Source: Litoreibacter sp. (GTDB lineage: Bacteria > Pseudomonadota > Alphaproteobacteria > Rhodobacterales > Rhodobacteraceae). From it: a stretch of DNA of 36,566 nucleotides. The DNA lies in contig JAPORH010000232.1 in the NCBI GenBank assembly GCA_026710325.1, forward strand, positions 1 to 36,566. The letters are read 5' to 3'. Shown piece by piece: positions 8,119 through 18,936 of this stretch (position 1 is the first letter of the stretch; each line of letters opens with the position of its first letter). Both the position numbers and the translations under genes were made by a program. Under the pieces are notes generated by a model that saw only the letters and a program-made list of their open reading frames with translations, made no database searches and was not told the origin of the DNA.

Positions 8119-9729
8119 ATGTTAGATCGCGCCTCAAATCAACCCGAACTGCCGCCCGAAATTGCACGGCGCCGGACCTTTGCCATCATCTCCCACCCCG
8201 ATGCGGGCAAGACGACGCTTACGGAGAAATTCCTGCTCTATGGCGGCGCTATTCAGATGGCGGGGCAAGTGCGCGCGAAGGGCGAAGCGCGGCGCACGCG
8301 GTCAGACTTTATGCAAATGGAGAAAGATCGCGGAATTTCCGTGTCAGCCTCGGCCATGTCCTTCGATTTCGGGCAGTACCGGTTCAATCTCGTCGACACG
8401 CCGGGCCACTCAGACTTCTCGGAAGATACCTACCGCACGCTCACGGCCGTGGATGCGGCCGTTATGGTGATCGACGGCGCCAAGGGCGTAGAAAGCCAGA
8501 CGCAGAAACTCTTCGAGGTATGCCGTCTGCGTGACCTGCCGATCCTGACCTTTTGCAACAAAATGGACCGCGAAAGCCGCGACACGTTTGAGATCATTGA
8601 CGAAATCCAAGAAAACCTAGCGATTGATGTCACACCTGCCTCCTGGCCGATTGGCGTGGGGCGCGACTTTCTAGGCTGCTATGACCTGATCCATGACAGG
8701 TTGGAACTGATGGACCGGGCCGACCGCAACAAAGTCGCCGAAAGCATCGAGATTAACGGCCTCGACGACCCCAAACTCGCGGAACATGTGCCGGGGCCAT
8801 TGCTCGAACAGTTCCTGGAAGAGATCGAGATGGCCAAAGAGCTCTTGCCAGAGCTTGACCAACAGGCGCTGCTAGATGGCACGATGACGCCCATCTGGTT
8901 CGGCTCGGCAATCAATTCCTTCGGCGTGCAGGAGCTGATGCAGGGAATCGCCGAATACGGCCCCCAGCCGCAGCCACAGAAGGCGGAGCCGCGACAAATC
9001 TCACCCGATGAAAAGAAAGTCGCAGGTTTTGTCTTCAAGGTGCAGGCCAATATGGACCCCAAACACCGTGACCGGGTAGCCTTCGTGCGGCTCGCCTCCG
9101 GCCATTTCAAACGCGGTATGAAGCTCACCCATGTGCGGGAGAAAAAGCCTATGGCGATCTCCAACCCGGTGCTTTTCCTCGCCTCCGACCGGGAGCTGGC
9201 GGAAGAAGCCTGGGCCGGCGACATCATGGGCATCCCCAATCACGGGCAGCTGCGCATCGGCGACACGCTGACTGAGGGCGAGGCCTTGCGCGTGGCTGGT
9301 ATCCCCTCTTTCGCGCCGGAGCTTTTGCAAACCTGCCGTGCGGGCGATCCGATGAAGGCAAAACACCTCGAGAAAGCGTTGATGCAATTTGCCGAGGAAG
9401 GCGCTGCCAAAGTGTTTAAACCTGCCTTTGGGTCAGGCTTCATCGTGGGCGTCGTCGGAGCATTGCAGTTTGAGGTATTGGCGAGCCGGATTGAGCTAGA
9501 ATACGGGCTACCGGTTCGTTTTGAGCCCTCCCAATTCACCTCTGCCAGATGGGCCACCGGGCCAAAGGACGCGTTGGACAAATTCATCGCCGCCAACCAG
9601 CAGCATATCAGTCATGACAATGACGGCGATGTCGTGTTTCTGACCCGGATGCAGTGGGATATCGACCGGGTCGAACGCGACTATCCGGAGGTGACGTTAA
9701 GTGCCACCAAAGAAATGATGGCAACATAG
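8119..9729 (+). CDS. prfC: peptide chain release factor 3
   Basis: A 536-residue translational GTPase that recycles RF1/RF2 from the ribosome after termination. The GTPase motifs are intact: G1 HPDAGKTT at 26-33, G3 DTPGHSDF at 93-100 and G4 NKMD at 147-150. Switch I contains MQMEKDRGISVSASAM, typical of RF3. The C-terminal domain keeps GVVGALQFEVLASRI, an RF3 hallmark. The length fits the family (about 530). It lies 59 bases after the Hint gene, without an obvious promoter between them. Residues around the start (MLDRASNQPELPPEIARRRT) agree with the usual short N-terminal lead. Confidence 0.97.
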   Translation: MLDRASNQPELPPEIARRRTFAIISHPDAGKTTLTEKFLLYGGAIQMAGQVRAKGEARRTRSDFMQMEKDRGISVSASAMSFDFGQYRFNLVDTPGHSDFSEDTYRTLTAVDAAVMVIDGAKGVESQTQKLFEVCRLRDLPILTFCNKMDRESRDTFEIIDEIQENLAIDVTPASWPIGVGRDFLGCYDLIHDRLELMDRADRNKVAESIEINGLDDPKLAEHVPGPLLEQFLEEIEMAKELLPELDQQALLDGTMTPIWFGSAINSFGVQELMQGIAEYGPQPQPQKAEPRQISPDEKKVAGFVFKVQANMDPKHRDRVAFVRLASGHFKRGMKLTHVREKKPMAISNPVLFLASDRELAEEAWAGDIMGIPNHGQLRIGDTLTEGEALRVAGIPSFAPELLQTCRAGDPMKAKHLEKALMQFAEEGAAKVFKPAFGSGFIVGVVGALQFEVLASRIELEYGLPVRFEPSQFTSARWATGPKDALDKFIAANQQHISHDNDGDVVFLTRMQWDIDRVERDYPEVTLSATKEMMAT

Positions 9730-9809
9730 CGCGAAGCAAACCAAGCATAGCTCTTAGCTAGCATTTCCAGAGGCAAAACAATCCGTTTATTGGTGCATAA
9801 GGTGTTGAC

Positions 9810-9853
9810 GGTTAACGCTGAAGTCTTGATGATTAACCTGTTAATTTAACAGG
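9810..9853 (+). promoter_or_regulatory. nested inverted repeats upstream of the VPLPA-CTERM gene
   Basis: CCTGTTAA-T-TTAACAGG (9837-9853) is a perfect 8-bp palindrome that overlaps the ribosome-binding AGGA. A second pair, GGTTAA at 9810-9815 and TTAACC at 9833-9838, lies just upstream. TTGACG at 9805-9810 could be a -35 box, though no good -10 is obvious. The arrangement suggests an operator or an RNA hairpin that hides the ribosome site. Confidence 0.4.
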
Positions 9854-9862
9854 AAAAATCAC

Positions 9863-10903
9863 GTGAAAGACACACTACTTACAGGCGCCAGTGTTGCTGC
9901 GCTTCTTTCTCTCGCAACAACAGGCGCCTTTGCCTCAACGATCAGCAGTGTTTCAATCATCGAAACGGCTGGCTTCGGAACAGGCACTCAAGGACAAACC
10001 GTCATCAATGGCGACGCGTCTCTGACCGGCACCTTCGGGACATTCGCTGAACAAAACGCTGACGGGACATCAGCCGTAAACGCAGCAGCGAACGCGTTTT
10101 CTGGTGAAAACAAAATCACCGCAACCGCCGCTTTTGAGCAAAGTGAAACCAACCTGACCAATGGGGCCCGGGACTACACCTTGTCCTATGAACTGTCTGG
10201 TCAATCGGCCGACTTCACGGTCGGGTTTGGTGACCTCCTAAACAGCCGTATTGCTGCTGCCGGTCAGTCACAAAGCTTGTCTGCAACATCGGTCAGCACC
10301 GACCCCGGCGTTGCAGCGGCAAGCGTGACGACCAGCCGGACCTCAGGCATTGCTCCTACCAACTCGGACAACCCGTTTACGGAAATCGATGATCCCGAAG
10401 CACTGTCCCCCAACCAATTTCCATCACCGGTGGCCGCGGCGTCGTTTGAGTATATCATCCAGGTCAATGGCGTGACCGAGCTTACGGCCCGGGCAGACGC
10501 TATCCTCGACGGATTTGATACCGCCGCTGGCTTGGTATTCGACGCAGTTGGCGTCTTTACACCAACTGCGACCGCAACAGCTGACGGTTTTAACTTCAGC
10601 GTCGGCGAAATCAGCGGTGATATCGACCTCGGCACCAAACAGGCCGGCGAAGAGATCAAGATAACGTCCTGGTTGATTGCACGGGCCTATTCGGCGCCCT
10701 TCTTTGGCGATGGCCAGGAACCAATCTCGGTCAACACCTTCTCCGTGGACCCAATAAGCTTGTCGAGCATCGGCATTTCGCTGACGAGCACGCCAACAAC
10801 GCCAACCGACCCCAACCCAACCCCAGTGCCGCTGCCCGCTGCGGGCTGGATGCTGATTGCCGCTCTGGGCGGGCTTGGACTGGCAAAGTGCAAACGCAGC
10901 TAG
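9863..10903 (+). CDS. secreted VPLPA-CTERM sorting-domain protein
   Basis: A 346-residue exported protein. An N-terminal signal peptide ends near GAFA (residues 21-24), and the C-terminus (322-346) is a sorting tail: VPLPA, a hydrophobic helix (GWMLIAALGGLGLA), then basic KCKRS. VPLPA-CTERM tails are the Rhodobacterales variant of PEP-CTERM and are cut by an exosortase-type enzyme, placing the protein at the cell surface. The middle is Ser/Thr/Ala-rich and beta-strand-like, with a Thr/Pro-rich spacer (TSTPTTPTDPNPTPVP) before the tail. No enzymatic domain is recognised. The start is GTG at 9863, nine bases after AGGA. It has a clear terminator downstream. No exosortase gene is present in the window. 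Confidence 0.88.
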   Translation: MKDTLLTGASVAALLSLATTGAFASTISSVSIIETAGFGTGTQGQTVINGDASLTGTFGTFAEQNADGTSAVNAAANAFSGENKITATAAFEQSETNLTNGARDYTLSYELSGQSADFTVGFGDLLNSRIAAAGQSQSLSATSVSTDPGVAAASVTTSRTSGIAPTNSDNPFTEIDDPEALSPNQFPSPVAAASFEYIIQVNGVTELTARADAILDGFDTAAGLVFDAVGVFTPTATATADGFNFSVGEISGDIDLGTKQAGEEIKITSWLIARAYSAPFFGDGQEPISVNTFSVDPISLSSIGISLTSTPTTPTDPNPTPVPLPAAGWMLIAALGGLGLAKCKRS

Positions 10904-10924
10904 CCGCTCTTAAAAACGAGACAG

Positions 10925-10957
10925 AAGCGCACCGTATTTACGGTGCGCTTTGCTTTT
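10925..10957 (+). terminator. Rho-independent terminator of the VPLPA-CTERM gene
   Basis: AAGCGCACCGTA (10925-10936) and TACGGTGCGCTT (10939-10950) form a perfect 12-bp stem, followed by TTTGCTTTT-type sequence. It starts 21 bases after the stop codon. Confidence 0.85.
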
Positions 10958-11099
10958 GGGGCATAAATATTGACGCAGTAGCCGAACTGCTCTAAATGCC
11001 AGTCAGCCGAGGAATACGTCCTTTGGCACGACGCCGGGGCGCGTTGGATACTTGGCGTCCCAAATCACTGCAGACACTCGCTGCACAATTTGGACATAC

Positions 11100-12497
<1,398 letters not shown>

Positions 12498-12499
12498 CG

Positions 12500-12650
12500 G
12501 CGAGGCCTTGCGTATTAAAACTAACAATCTCTGCAAGAAAACGCGCAGGCCATTCCTTGCAAAGCGACGGCGCTGCCAAGGCCAGCGCCGGAGGCGCTCA
12601 CTATAATCGAAGCGCCATAACCCCACGACTGGTCTCACCCGCCCGATTGC
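12500..12650. repeat. intergenic repeat, copy 2 (convergent junction helicase/RNase J)
   Basis: The diverged partner of 3290-3440. It begins right after the helicase stop codon, shares CAATCTC.GCAAGA (from 12525), the AGCGCC-GGA-GGCGCT hairpin (12584-12598) and CTGGTCTC.CC.GCCCGA, and keeps nearly the same spacing between blocks. It contains no reading frame of note. Confidence 0.6.
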
Positions 12651-12678
12651 GGCTTTGAAGCGCACAAAGGGCGTGACG

Positions 12679-12707
12679 AAAATTATCATGCGCGGGCTCA
12701 AGCCCGC
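12679..12707 (-). terminator. probable terminator at the end of the nuo-birA-coaX-rnj unit
   Basis: On the minus strand, GCGGGCT-TG-AGCCCGC (12707 down to 12692) is a short GC-rich hairpin followed by GCATGATAATTTT. It lies 10 bases past the RNase J stop codon and would end transcription of this strand. The loop is tight and the T-run short. Confidence 0.5.
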
Positions 12708-12716
12708 ACAATCAGA

Positions 12717-14381
12717 TCACGCCGCGAGACGCGAAATCAGGACAAAGACCTCGGGCTTCTTGCCGATCTCACTGAGGCACGTGTTGCGCACGATACGTTT
12801 GACCTGCTCTTCCAACCGGTCATCATCGGCAACGGTCTTGCTATCGGCCCGTCCCAGAAACTGGCCGACCTCCTCTTCCAGCACGTCCTGCAACGGCGCC
12901 CGGCTTTGGCCTAGCTCGGCAAGACCACGCAGTTCGGCCCAAGTGTCGGTGAGAGGTTCGTCTTCCTCATCAATCAAAACACCAATCACCACTTGCCCAT
13001 TCAAGGCCATGCGGATGCGATCGCGGACGACCCCGTCCAACGCGCCCACTTGCACCGAACCATCAAGATAAAGCCGCCCAGTTTCGACAAATTCGACAAC
13101 CTCTGGGCGGTTACCCGACAGAGAGACCATGGTTCCGTTGGGCGCTATAACCGACGCGACGCCGCCCGCCTCCCCCAGCTTGGCATGTTCACGCAACATG
13201 CGATGCTCGCCATGCATGGGCACCAGAAATTGCGGCTGTACCAGCTGATGCATCCGCTCCAGATCCGGGCGGTTGGCGTGGCCAGAGACGTGGATATCGG
13301 CCATCTTATCGTCGATTACGTCTACGTCCAGCTCGCTGAGTGCGTTGGTGATCCGCCCCACTGAAACTTCATTTCCCGGAATGGTTTTGGAAGAGAAGAT
13401 AAAAGTATCCCCTGCCTTCATCTCTAGCCCTTGAAACTTTCCTCGGCTCAGCTGGGCAGACGCCGCGCGCCGCTCACCCTGCGATCCCGTCGCAAGCAAC
13501 ATCAGATACTCACGCGGCACGTCTCGCGCCTCCTCTGGCGTGATGGTCGGTGGAAAATCCTTGATGAGCCCGGTTTCTACAGCCGCACCGATCATTTTCT
13601 TCATCGCACGCCCCATCAGCACAACAGAGCGACCAGCAGCCGCACCCGCCTCTGCCAGTGTTTTCACCCGCGCAATGTTGGAGGCGAAGGTCGTGGCCAC
13701 AACCATGCCGCGCGCCTCCCGCACAACGCGTTCAATCTCCGGGCCTACAGTGGCTTCTGATTTGCCGGGGTGGCGGGTGAAGACATTGGTGCTGTCGCAG
13801 ATCAGAGCTTTGACGGGGCCTAGGTTGCCCCAGGCGTCGACATCGAAAGGTTCGCCCAAACCGGGCGTCTCGTCGATTTTGAAGTCGCCCGAATGCACGA
13901 CGCGCCCTGCGGGCGTGTCTATGATCAAGCCGGAGCTTTCTGGGATGGAGTGCGAGATCGGCATGAAGCCCACCTTGAAGGGGCCGGCCTCGATCATCTC
14001 AGGCATCGGGCCAACGGTCGTGACCTCGGTCCCGTCATAGCCATGCTCTTCCATCTTCAGCCGCGCGATATGGGCGGTGAACTTGCGCGCATAGATCGGC
14101 ACGGTCAGGCGGGGATACAGGTGCCCCAAAGCGCCAACGTGGTCTTCATGCGCGTGGGTGATGAAGATCGCATCAAGCCGGTCAACGCGTTCCGCGATCC
14201 AGTCGATATCGGGGAAGATCAAATCGACCCCAGGCGTGCCATCCATATCCGGGAAGGTCACGCCGACATCGACCAGAATGTACCGCTCATTGCCCGGACG
14301 CCCGTAGCCATAAACATACATGTTCATGCCCACTTCGCCCGCCCCGCCAAGGGGCAGGTAGATCAACCGCTCTGCTGCCAT
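12717..14381 (-). CDS. rnj: ribonuclease J
   Basis: A 554-residue metallo-beta-lactamase/beta-CASP ribonuclease that degrades and matures RNA by endonucleolytic and 5'-exonucleolytic cleavage. The zinc-binding signature THAHEDHVG is at 75-83, further metal ligands are expected at SHSIPES and HSGDFKID, and the beta-CASP section follows (GSQGE, HVSGHA). The N-terminal YLPLGGAGEVGMN is the RNase J lead. The length matches alphaproteobacterial RNase J (about 555). Its ATG directly follows the coaX stop codon (TAAATG), so it is translated from the same message. It is the last gene of the minus-strand unit, followed by a hairpin. Confidence 0.96.
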   Translation of the reverse strand: MAAERLIYLPLGGAGEVGMNMYVYGYGRPGNERYILVDVGVTFPDMDGTPGVDLIFPDIDWIAERVDRLDAIFITHAHEDHVGALGHLYPRLTVPIYARKFTAHIARLKMEEHGYDGTEVTTVGPMPEMIEAGPFKVGFMPISHSIPESSGLIIDTPAGRVVHSGDFKIDETPGLGEPFDVDAWGNLGPVKALICDSTNVFTRHPGKSEATVGPEIERVVREARGMVVATTFASNIARVKTLAEAGAAAGRSVVLMGRAMKKMIGAAVETGLIKDFPPTITPEEARDVPREYLMLLATGSQGERRAASAQLSRGKFQGLEMKAGDTFIFSSKTIPGNEVSVGRITNALSELDVDVIDDKMADIHVSGHANRPDLERMHQLVQPQFLVPMHGEHRMLREHAKLGEAGGVASVIAPNGTMVSLSGNRPEVVEFVETGRLYLDGSVQVGALDGVVRDRIRMALNGQVVIGVLIDEEDEPLTDTWAELRGLAELGQSRAPLQDVLEEEVGQFLGRADSKTVADDDRLEEQVKRIVRNTCLSEIGKKPEVFVLISRLAA

Positions 14382-15158
14382 TTAGGTTTGCTTTCTGTTG
14401 TAGCTGTTGATGGTGACCAGCCCGTGCATGGTCAACTCGTCGTTGAAATCGTCAAATAGCTCTTCGGCCTGTTGGAACAAGGGGGCGAGCCCGCCGGTGG
14501 AGATCACGCGCATTTCCCGATCACGTTCCGCCTTGATGCGGGCGGTGATCTCCTTGATCAGGCCGACATAGCCCCAAAACACGCCAGATTGCATGCAAGC
14601 CACGGTGTTGGTGCCGATCACGCCTTGCGGCTTGGTGATATCGACATGGGGCAGCGCTGCGGCGGCATTGTGCAGAGCCTCCAGCGACAGGTTCACGCCC
14701 GGCGCGATGACGCCGCCGATATAGGCTCCATCCTTAGCCACAACATCAAAAGTCGTAGCGGTGCCAAAATCCACGATGATCAGATCGCCACCATAGAGAT
14801 CAAAGCCCGCGACAGTGTTGACCAGCCGGTCCGGGCCCACCTGTGTGCCTTCATCGACACGCACATCGACGGGCAGTGCGCAGCCCTCCTTACCCACCAC
14901 CAGCGGGCGGCAATCGAAATACCGATCGGCAAAGACCCGCAAGTTGAACACGACGCGCGGCACGGTGGAGGAAACGATAACCTCCGTGATTTCCACGTCC
15001 TCGATCTTCTGAAACCGCATCAGCGAGGACAGCCAGACGTAATATTGATCCGCCGTGCGCTGCCACTCGGTCGCGGTGCGACCCGAGAAAATGAACCGCT
15101 CCCCATCCCAAATGGAAAACACCGTGTTCGTGTTGCCGCAATCTATCGCCAGCAGCAT
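14382..15158 (-). CDS. coaX: type III pantothenate kinase
   Basis: A 258-residue cytoplasmic enzyme that phosphorylates pantothenate in the first step of coenzyme A synthesis. The N-terminal phosphate-binding loop is AIDCGNTNT (4-12); the second ASKHA-fold phosphate motif is VDFGTATTFD, and substrate-side motifs GPDRLVN and GGVIAPG are present. The length fits CoaX. AAGGA lies ten bases before the ATG. It sits between birA and rnj, an order often seen after nuoN in Rhodobacteraceae. Its stop touches the rnj start. Confidence 0.96.
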   Translation of the reverse strand: MLLAIDCGNTNTVFSIWDGERFIFSGRTATEWQRTADQYYVWLSSLMRFQKIEDVEITEVIVSSTVPRVVFNLRVFADRYFDCRPLVVGKEGCALPVDVRVDEGTQVGPDRLVNTVAGFDLYGGDLIIVDFGTATTFDVVAKDGAYIGGVIAPGVNLSLEALHNAAAALPHVDITKPQGVIGTNTVACMQSGVFWGYVGLIKEITARIKAERDREMRVISTGGLAPLFQQAEELFDDFNDELTMHGLVTINSYNRKQT

Positions 15159-15186
15159 GTTTGCTTATCCTTATTCGGTTGACGCC

Positions 15187-15215
15187 GCTCTACATGGGTG
15201 CGCCGCAAAGGTCAA
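15187..15215 (-). promoter_or_regulatory. possible promoter for coaX-rnj
   Basis: On the minus strand, TTGACC (15215-15210) is followed after 17 bases by TAGAGC (15192-15187). The -35-like box overlaps the end of birA and the whole lies in the 53-base gap before coaX, the widest gap in the long unit after nuoA. The -10 match is weak. Confidence 0.3.
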
Positions 15216-15952
15216 AAATAGACCTCGGCTGCGGGAATATTTTCGCGGCTCTTGGCGGTTTTGAGCACCAGATTGCCTTGGGCATCGATGCCGTCAAACG
15301 TGCCGGTGAGCTCACGGTTGGTCATGCGTGCGGTGATCACCTCCCCCAGCTTGGCCGCGCGTGCGAGCCAGGCTTCACGAATTGGCGCGAACCCATAGGT
15401 GGCGAAACGTGACTCCCACTCAGCGTAATGATGAGCGAGCTCTGCCAGGAAGTCCTCTTGCGTGACATCAACGCCAAGGGCCGCGGGCGCGATTGCTCTT
15501 TGCTCCAGAGCCTCCGCCGAGGGCGCGTTGACCAAATTGACCCCGATGCCGATCGCCAGCTGATCGACCCGACCTTGCGCGCCACTACTCTCTAACAGGA
15601 TCCCTGCCAGCTTTTGCCCGTGCATCAACACATCATTGGGCCATTTCAGCGCAAAAGCCTCTGCCCGACCTGTCAGCGCGACAAAGCTGTCAAAAAGCGC
15701 AAGCGCCGCAACGAAGGAGCGAAGCGCCACGGTCTCAAGCCCTTCTTTGGGGCGCAAAACCAAAGTACCTGCGAAGCTACCCTTAGGGCTACTCCATGCG
15801 CGTCCCCGCCTGCCATGGGCGGCGGTCTGGCGCTTGGCCATGATCCAAGTGGGCCCAGAGATCTCAGCCGCGCGGCGCGTGGCCTCCGACATGGTGCTGT
15901 CGGTTTCCTCCAGAAGGATCAGCCCGTAGCCTTCAGGCCATTTAGTTGACAA
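15212..15952 (-). CDS. birA: biotin--[acetyl-CoA-carboxylase] ligase, class I
   Basis: Attaches biotin to the acetyl-CoA carboxylase carrier protein through biotinyl-AMP. Numbering from TTG at 15952, the 246-residue protein begins [19 protein letters not shown], which matches the usual BirA start. It carries the adenylate/biotin loop GRRGRAW (47-53), KWPNDVL (103-109) and KLAGILLE (about 114-121), plus a short C-terminal beta domain. There is no N-terminal helix-turn-helix, so it is a pure ligase and not a repressor. The longer frame from 16027 would read deep into nuoN. The TTG start overlaps the nuoN end by 11 bases, suggesting coupling. Confidence 0.93.
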   Translation of the reverse strand: MSTKWPEGYGLILLEETDSTMSEATRRAAEISGPTWIMAKRQTAAHGRRGRAWSSPKGSFAGTLVLRPKEGLETVALRSFVAALALFDSFVALTGRAEAFALKWPNDVLMHGQKLAGILLESSGAQGRVDQLAIGIGVNLVNAPSAEALEQRAIAPAALGVDVTQEDFLAELAHHYAEWESRFATYGFAPIREAWLARAAKLGEVITARMTNRELTGTFDGIDAQGNLVLKTAKSRENIPAAEVYF

Positions 15953-17378
15953 GTGCCTGAGCCGCCGCGAGCGCCGGTGCTTCGATCCCGAAAAGGTTGA
16001 TAACGCCCAAAAGCATGATCGCCGCACAGCCCATCAGCATGGCCCACCCAACGGGTGCCATGCCAGGGTCGAGCGCGTCGCGCTCCTCGCCGAAATACAT
16101 GTAGTAGACGATGCGCAGGTAATAGTAAGCGCCGATCACGGATGCCACCACGCCAGCCACGGCAAGCCAAGCCAAGCCGCCATCAACGGCAGCTTGCAGC
16201 ACATAGTATTTGCCGAAGAAGCCCACCATCGGCGGAATGCCCGCAAGGCTGAACATCAAGATCAGGACAGCCAAGGCGCGGCCCGGCTGTTGCTTGGAAT
16301 AGTTCTGCAGCGCGTCAATATCGGTGACCGCCTGGCCGTCTTTCTCCATCGACAGAATGAAAGCGAAAGTGCCGACATTCATCACCACGTAAATGCTCAC
16401 ATAGACGAGCATGGCCTGAACGCCGCCAGCCGTGCCAGCCGCGAGACCCATCAACGCAAAGCCCATATGGGAGATTGAGGAATAGGCCATCAGACGCTTG
16501 ATATCGCGCTGCCCGATCGCGGCGATAGAGCCCAGGAACATCGAGACCACGGCGAGGAAGGCCACAATCTGCGACCAATCGCTCACAGCTGCGCCGAAAG
16601 CGTCGTGGACCACGCGGGCGAAGAGAGCGAGCGCGGCGACTTTGGGTGCCGTGGCAAAGAATGCCGTGATTGGCGTGGGCGAACCTTCATACACATCAGG
16701 TGTCCACATATGGAACGGTGCGGCGGAGACTTTGAACGCCATACCTGCAACCACGAAAACAAGACCAAAGAGCAGCCCGAGGCCAACGCCACCAGAGGCC
16801 GCTTCCGTGATGCCAGAGAAGAGCGTGGTGCCGGAATAGCCGTAGACCAGCGAGCAACCGTAAAGCAGCATGCCCGAGCTGAGCGCGCCCAGAACGAAAT
16901 ACTTCAGGCCAGCTTCCGTGGATTTGACGCTGTCACGACGCAAAGCGGCGACGACATAGAGCGACAGCGACTGTAGCTCCAACCCCATGTATAGCGCCAT
17001 CAGATCGCCCGCGGAGACCATCATCATCATGCCAACGACCGAAAGCGCCACAAGAATCGGATATTCGAACCGAAACAGCCCGTTGCGGGTCATGTAGTCC
17101 TGGCTGAGAAGCAGAATCGCGGCGGCCGAAAGCAGGATCACGACTTTGGCAAAGCGTGAGAACGCGTCATCGACAAACGCGCCGCCGAAGGCCGTCGTCG
17201 TCCCTGCCCCGGTCGTGCCGATCAGCACGGCAAGGATCACAAAAAGCCCAGAGGTTGTCCAAAGCACGTAAGGTGCTGCCTTGTCCTTGGTCGTATAGAC
17301 CGCAGCCATAAGGGCGACCATGGAGTAGACCGCCAGGATCAGCTCCGGCATGACTGTGTTCAGATCAGCTTGGATCAT
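15942..17378 (-). CDS. nuoN: NADH-quinone oxidoreductase subunit N
   Basis: A 478-residue antiporter-like proton-pumping subunit of the complex I membrane arm with about 14 transmembrane helices. It contains [17 protein letters not shown], the conserved Glu helix, then [16 protein letters not shown] with the key Lys, and later [20 protein letters not shown], shared by the L/M/N family. ATG at 17378 ([16 protein letters not shown]) agrees with the family; the longer frame from 17444 would overlap nuoM. It follows nuoM after 13 bases and overlaps birA. Confidence 0.97.
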   Translation of the reverse strand: MIQADLNTVMPELILAVYSMVALMAAVYTTKDKAAPYVLWTTSGLFVILAVLIGTTGAGTTTAFGGAFVDDAFSRFAKVVILLSAAAILLLSQDYMTRNGLFRFEYPILVALSVVGMMMMVSAGDLMALYMGLELQSLSLYVVAALRRDSVKSTEAGLKYFVLGALSSGMLLYGCSLVYGYSGTTLFSGITEAASGGVGLGLLFGLVFVVAGMAFKVSAAPFHMWTPDVYEGSPTPITAFFATAPKVAALALFARVVHDAFGAAVSDWSQIVAFLAVVSMFLGSIAAIGQRDIKRLMAYSSISHMGFALMGLAAGTAGGVQAMLVYVSIYVVMNVGTFAFILSMEKDGQAVTDIDALQNYSKQQPGRALAVLILMFSLAGIPPMVGFFGKYYVLQAAVDGGLAWLAVAGVVASVIGAYYYLRIVYYMYFGEERDALDPGMAPVGWAMLMGCAAIMLLGVINLFGIEAPALAAAQALVN

Positions 17379-17391
17379 GGCTTCAGCTTTC

Positions 17392-18936
17392 TCAGTTCCC
17401 GGCCACGGCCGTGCCCACGCCGCTATCGAGCAGCGCGGAGTCATAGTTCGAAATCAAGGCGGCCACCGACGGCCCGATCATGTCGGTGACCAGAGCCGGG
17501 TAGACGCCCAGAAGCAGCGTCATCACCACCAGCGGCGCGAAGATCGCGCGCTCCCGCGTGGTCATGTCGGAGATGCTCTTGAGGCTTTCCTTGATCAGGT
17601 CGCCCATCACGACGCGGCGATAGAGCCACAGCGCATAGGCCGCCGACAGGATCACCCCAGTAGTTGCCAGCATCGCAATCCAGGTGTTGACCTGGAAGAC
17701 CCCCATCAGCACCAAGAATTCCCCGATGAAGCCGGAGGTGCCGGGCAGGCCCACATTGGCCATAGTGAAGAGCATGAAGATCAGGGCATAGGCCGGCATG
17801 CGGTTCACAAGCCCGCCATAGGCGTCAATCTCCCGCGTGTGCATCCGGTCGTAAATCACGCCCACGCACAGGAAGAGCGCGCCGGAGATGAAGCCGTGGC
17901 TGATCATCTGGAAGATTGCGCCGTCGATCCCCTGCTGGTTCACCGCGAAGATGCCCATGGTGACGTAGCCCATGTGCGCCACGGAGGAATAGGCGATCAG
18001 CTTCTTCATATCCTCCTGCGCGAGCGCCACGAGCGACGTGTAAATGATCGCGATGGCTGAGAGCCATAAGACAAACTCGCCCATTACCTCGGACCCAACA
18101 GGGAACATCGGAAGTGAGAAGCGCAGGAAACCGTAGCCGCCCATCTTCAACAGGATCGCAGCCAGTACGACCGAGCCTGCCGTTGGCGCCTGCACGTGCG
18201 CGTCGGGCAGCCACGTGTGGACGGGCCACATCGGCATTTTCACCGCGAAGCTTGCGAAGAAGGCTATCCACATCAGCGTCTGCATGCCACCCACGATCTG
18301 GATTCCCAGCAGCTCGAAGTTTTCCGAGGTGAAGTTATGCGTCAGCAGCGTCGGGATATCGGTGGTGCCCGCGTCGACATACATGCCGATCATGGCCACC
18401 AGCATCAGCACCGAGCCCAACAGCGTATAGAGGAAGAACTTGAAGGACGCGTAGATGCGGTTCGCACCGCCCCAAATGCCGATGATCAGGAACATCGGGA
18501 TCAGCCCTGCCTCGAAGAACAGGTAGAACAGGATCAGGTCCAGCGCGCAGAACACGCCGATCATCAGCGTCTCCAGCACGAGGAAGGCGATCATGTAGTC
18601 CTTCACCCGGTGCTTCACATCCCAGCAGGACGCGATCACCAGCGGCATAAGGAACGTCGTCAGCAGCACGAAGAGCACGCTGATCCCGTCCACGCCCATC
18701 TTGTATTGGAAGCCAAGAATCCATTCGCGTTCCTCAACGAACTGGAAGCCTGTATTGGCCGGGTCGAACCCCGTATAGAGGAAGATCGACACGATGAAAG
18801 TCGCGGTGGTTGCGATAAGCGCCAGCCATTTGGCGTTGCGCTGCGCGGCCTCGTCATCACCGCGTAGGAACAGCGCGAGGATCGCCGCGCCGAGAAGCGG
18901 CATGAAGGTGATGATAGAGAGCAAGGAATTCAGCAT
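17392..18936 (-). CDS. nuoM: NADH-quinone oxidoreductase subunit M
   Basis: A 514-residue membrane subunit that forms the middle antiporter-like proton channel of complex I. Visible family marks are [20 protein letters not shown] (the essential Glu region), [17 protein letters not shown], and [20 protein letters not shown]. Its ATG shares one base with the nuoL stop (TGATG). Length and hydrophobicity are normal. Confidence 0.97.
   Translation of the reverse strand: MLNSLLSIITFMPLLGAAILALFLRGDDEAAQRNAKWLALIATTATFIVSIFLYTGFDPANTGFQFVEEREWILGFQYKMGVDGISVLFVLLTTFLMPLVIASCWDVKHRVKDYMIAFLVLETLMIGVFCALDLILFYLFFEAGLIPMFLIIGIWGGANRIYASFKFFLYTLLGSVLMLVAMIGMYVDAGTTDIPTLLTHNFTSENFELLGIQIVGGMQTLMWIAFFASFAVKMPMWPVHTWLPDAHVQAPTAGSVVLAAILLKMGGYGFLRFSLPMFPVGSEVMGEFVLWLSAIAIIYTSLVALAQEDMKKLIAYSSVAHMGYVTMGIFAVNQQGIDGAIFQMISHGFISGALFLCVGVIYDRMHTREIDAYGGLVNRMPAYALIFMLFTMANVGLPGTSGFIGEFLVLMGVFQVNTWIAMLATTGVILSAAYALWLYRRVVMGDLIKESLKSISDMTTRERAIFAPLVVMTLLLGVYPALVTDMIGPSVAALISNYDSALLDSGVGTAVAGN

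Noticed and set aside
9748-9765. Short inverted repeat TAGCT-CTT-AGCTA after prfC
   Set aside because: Only five base pairs, AT-containing, and no T-run; too weak to call a terminator.
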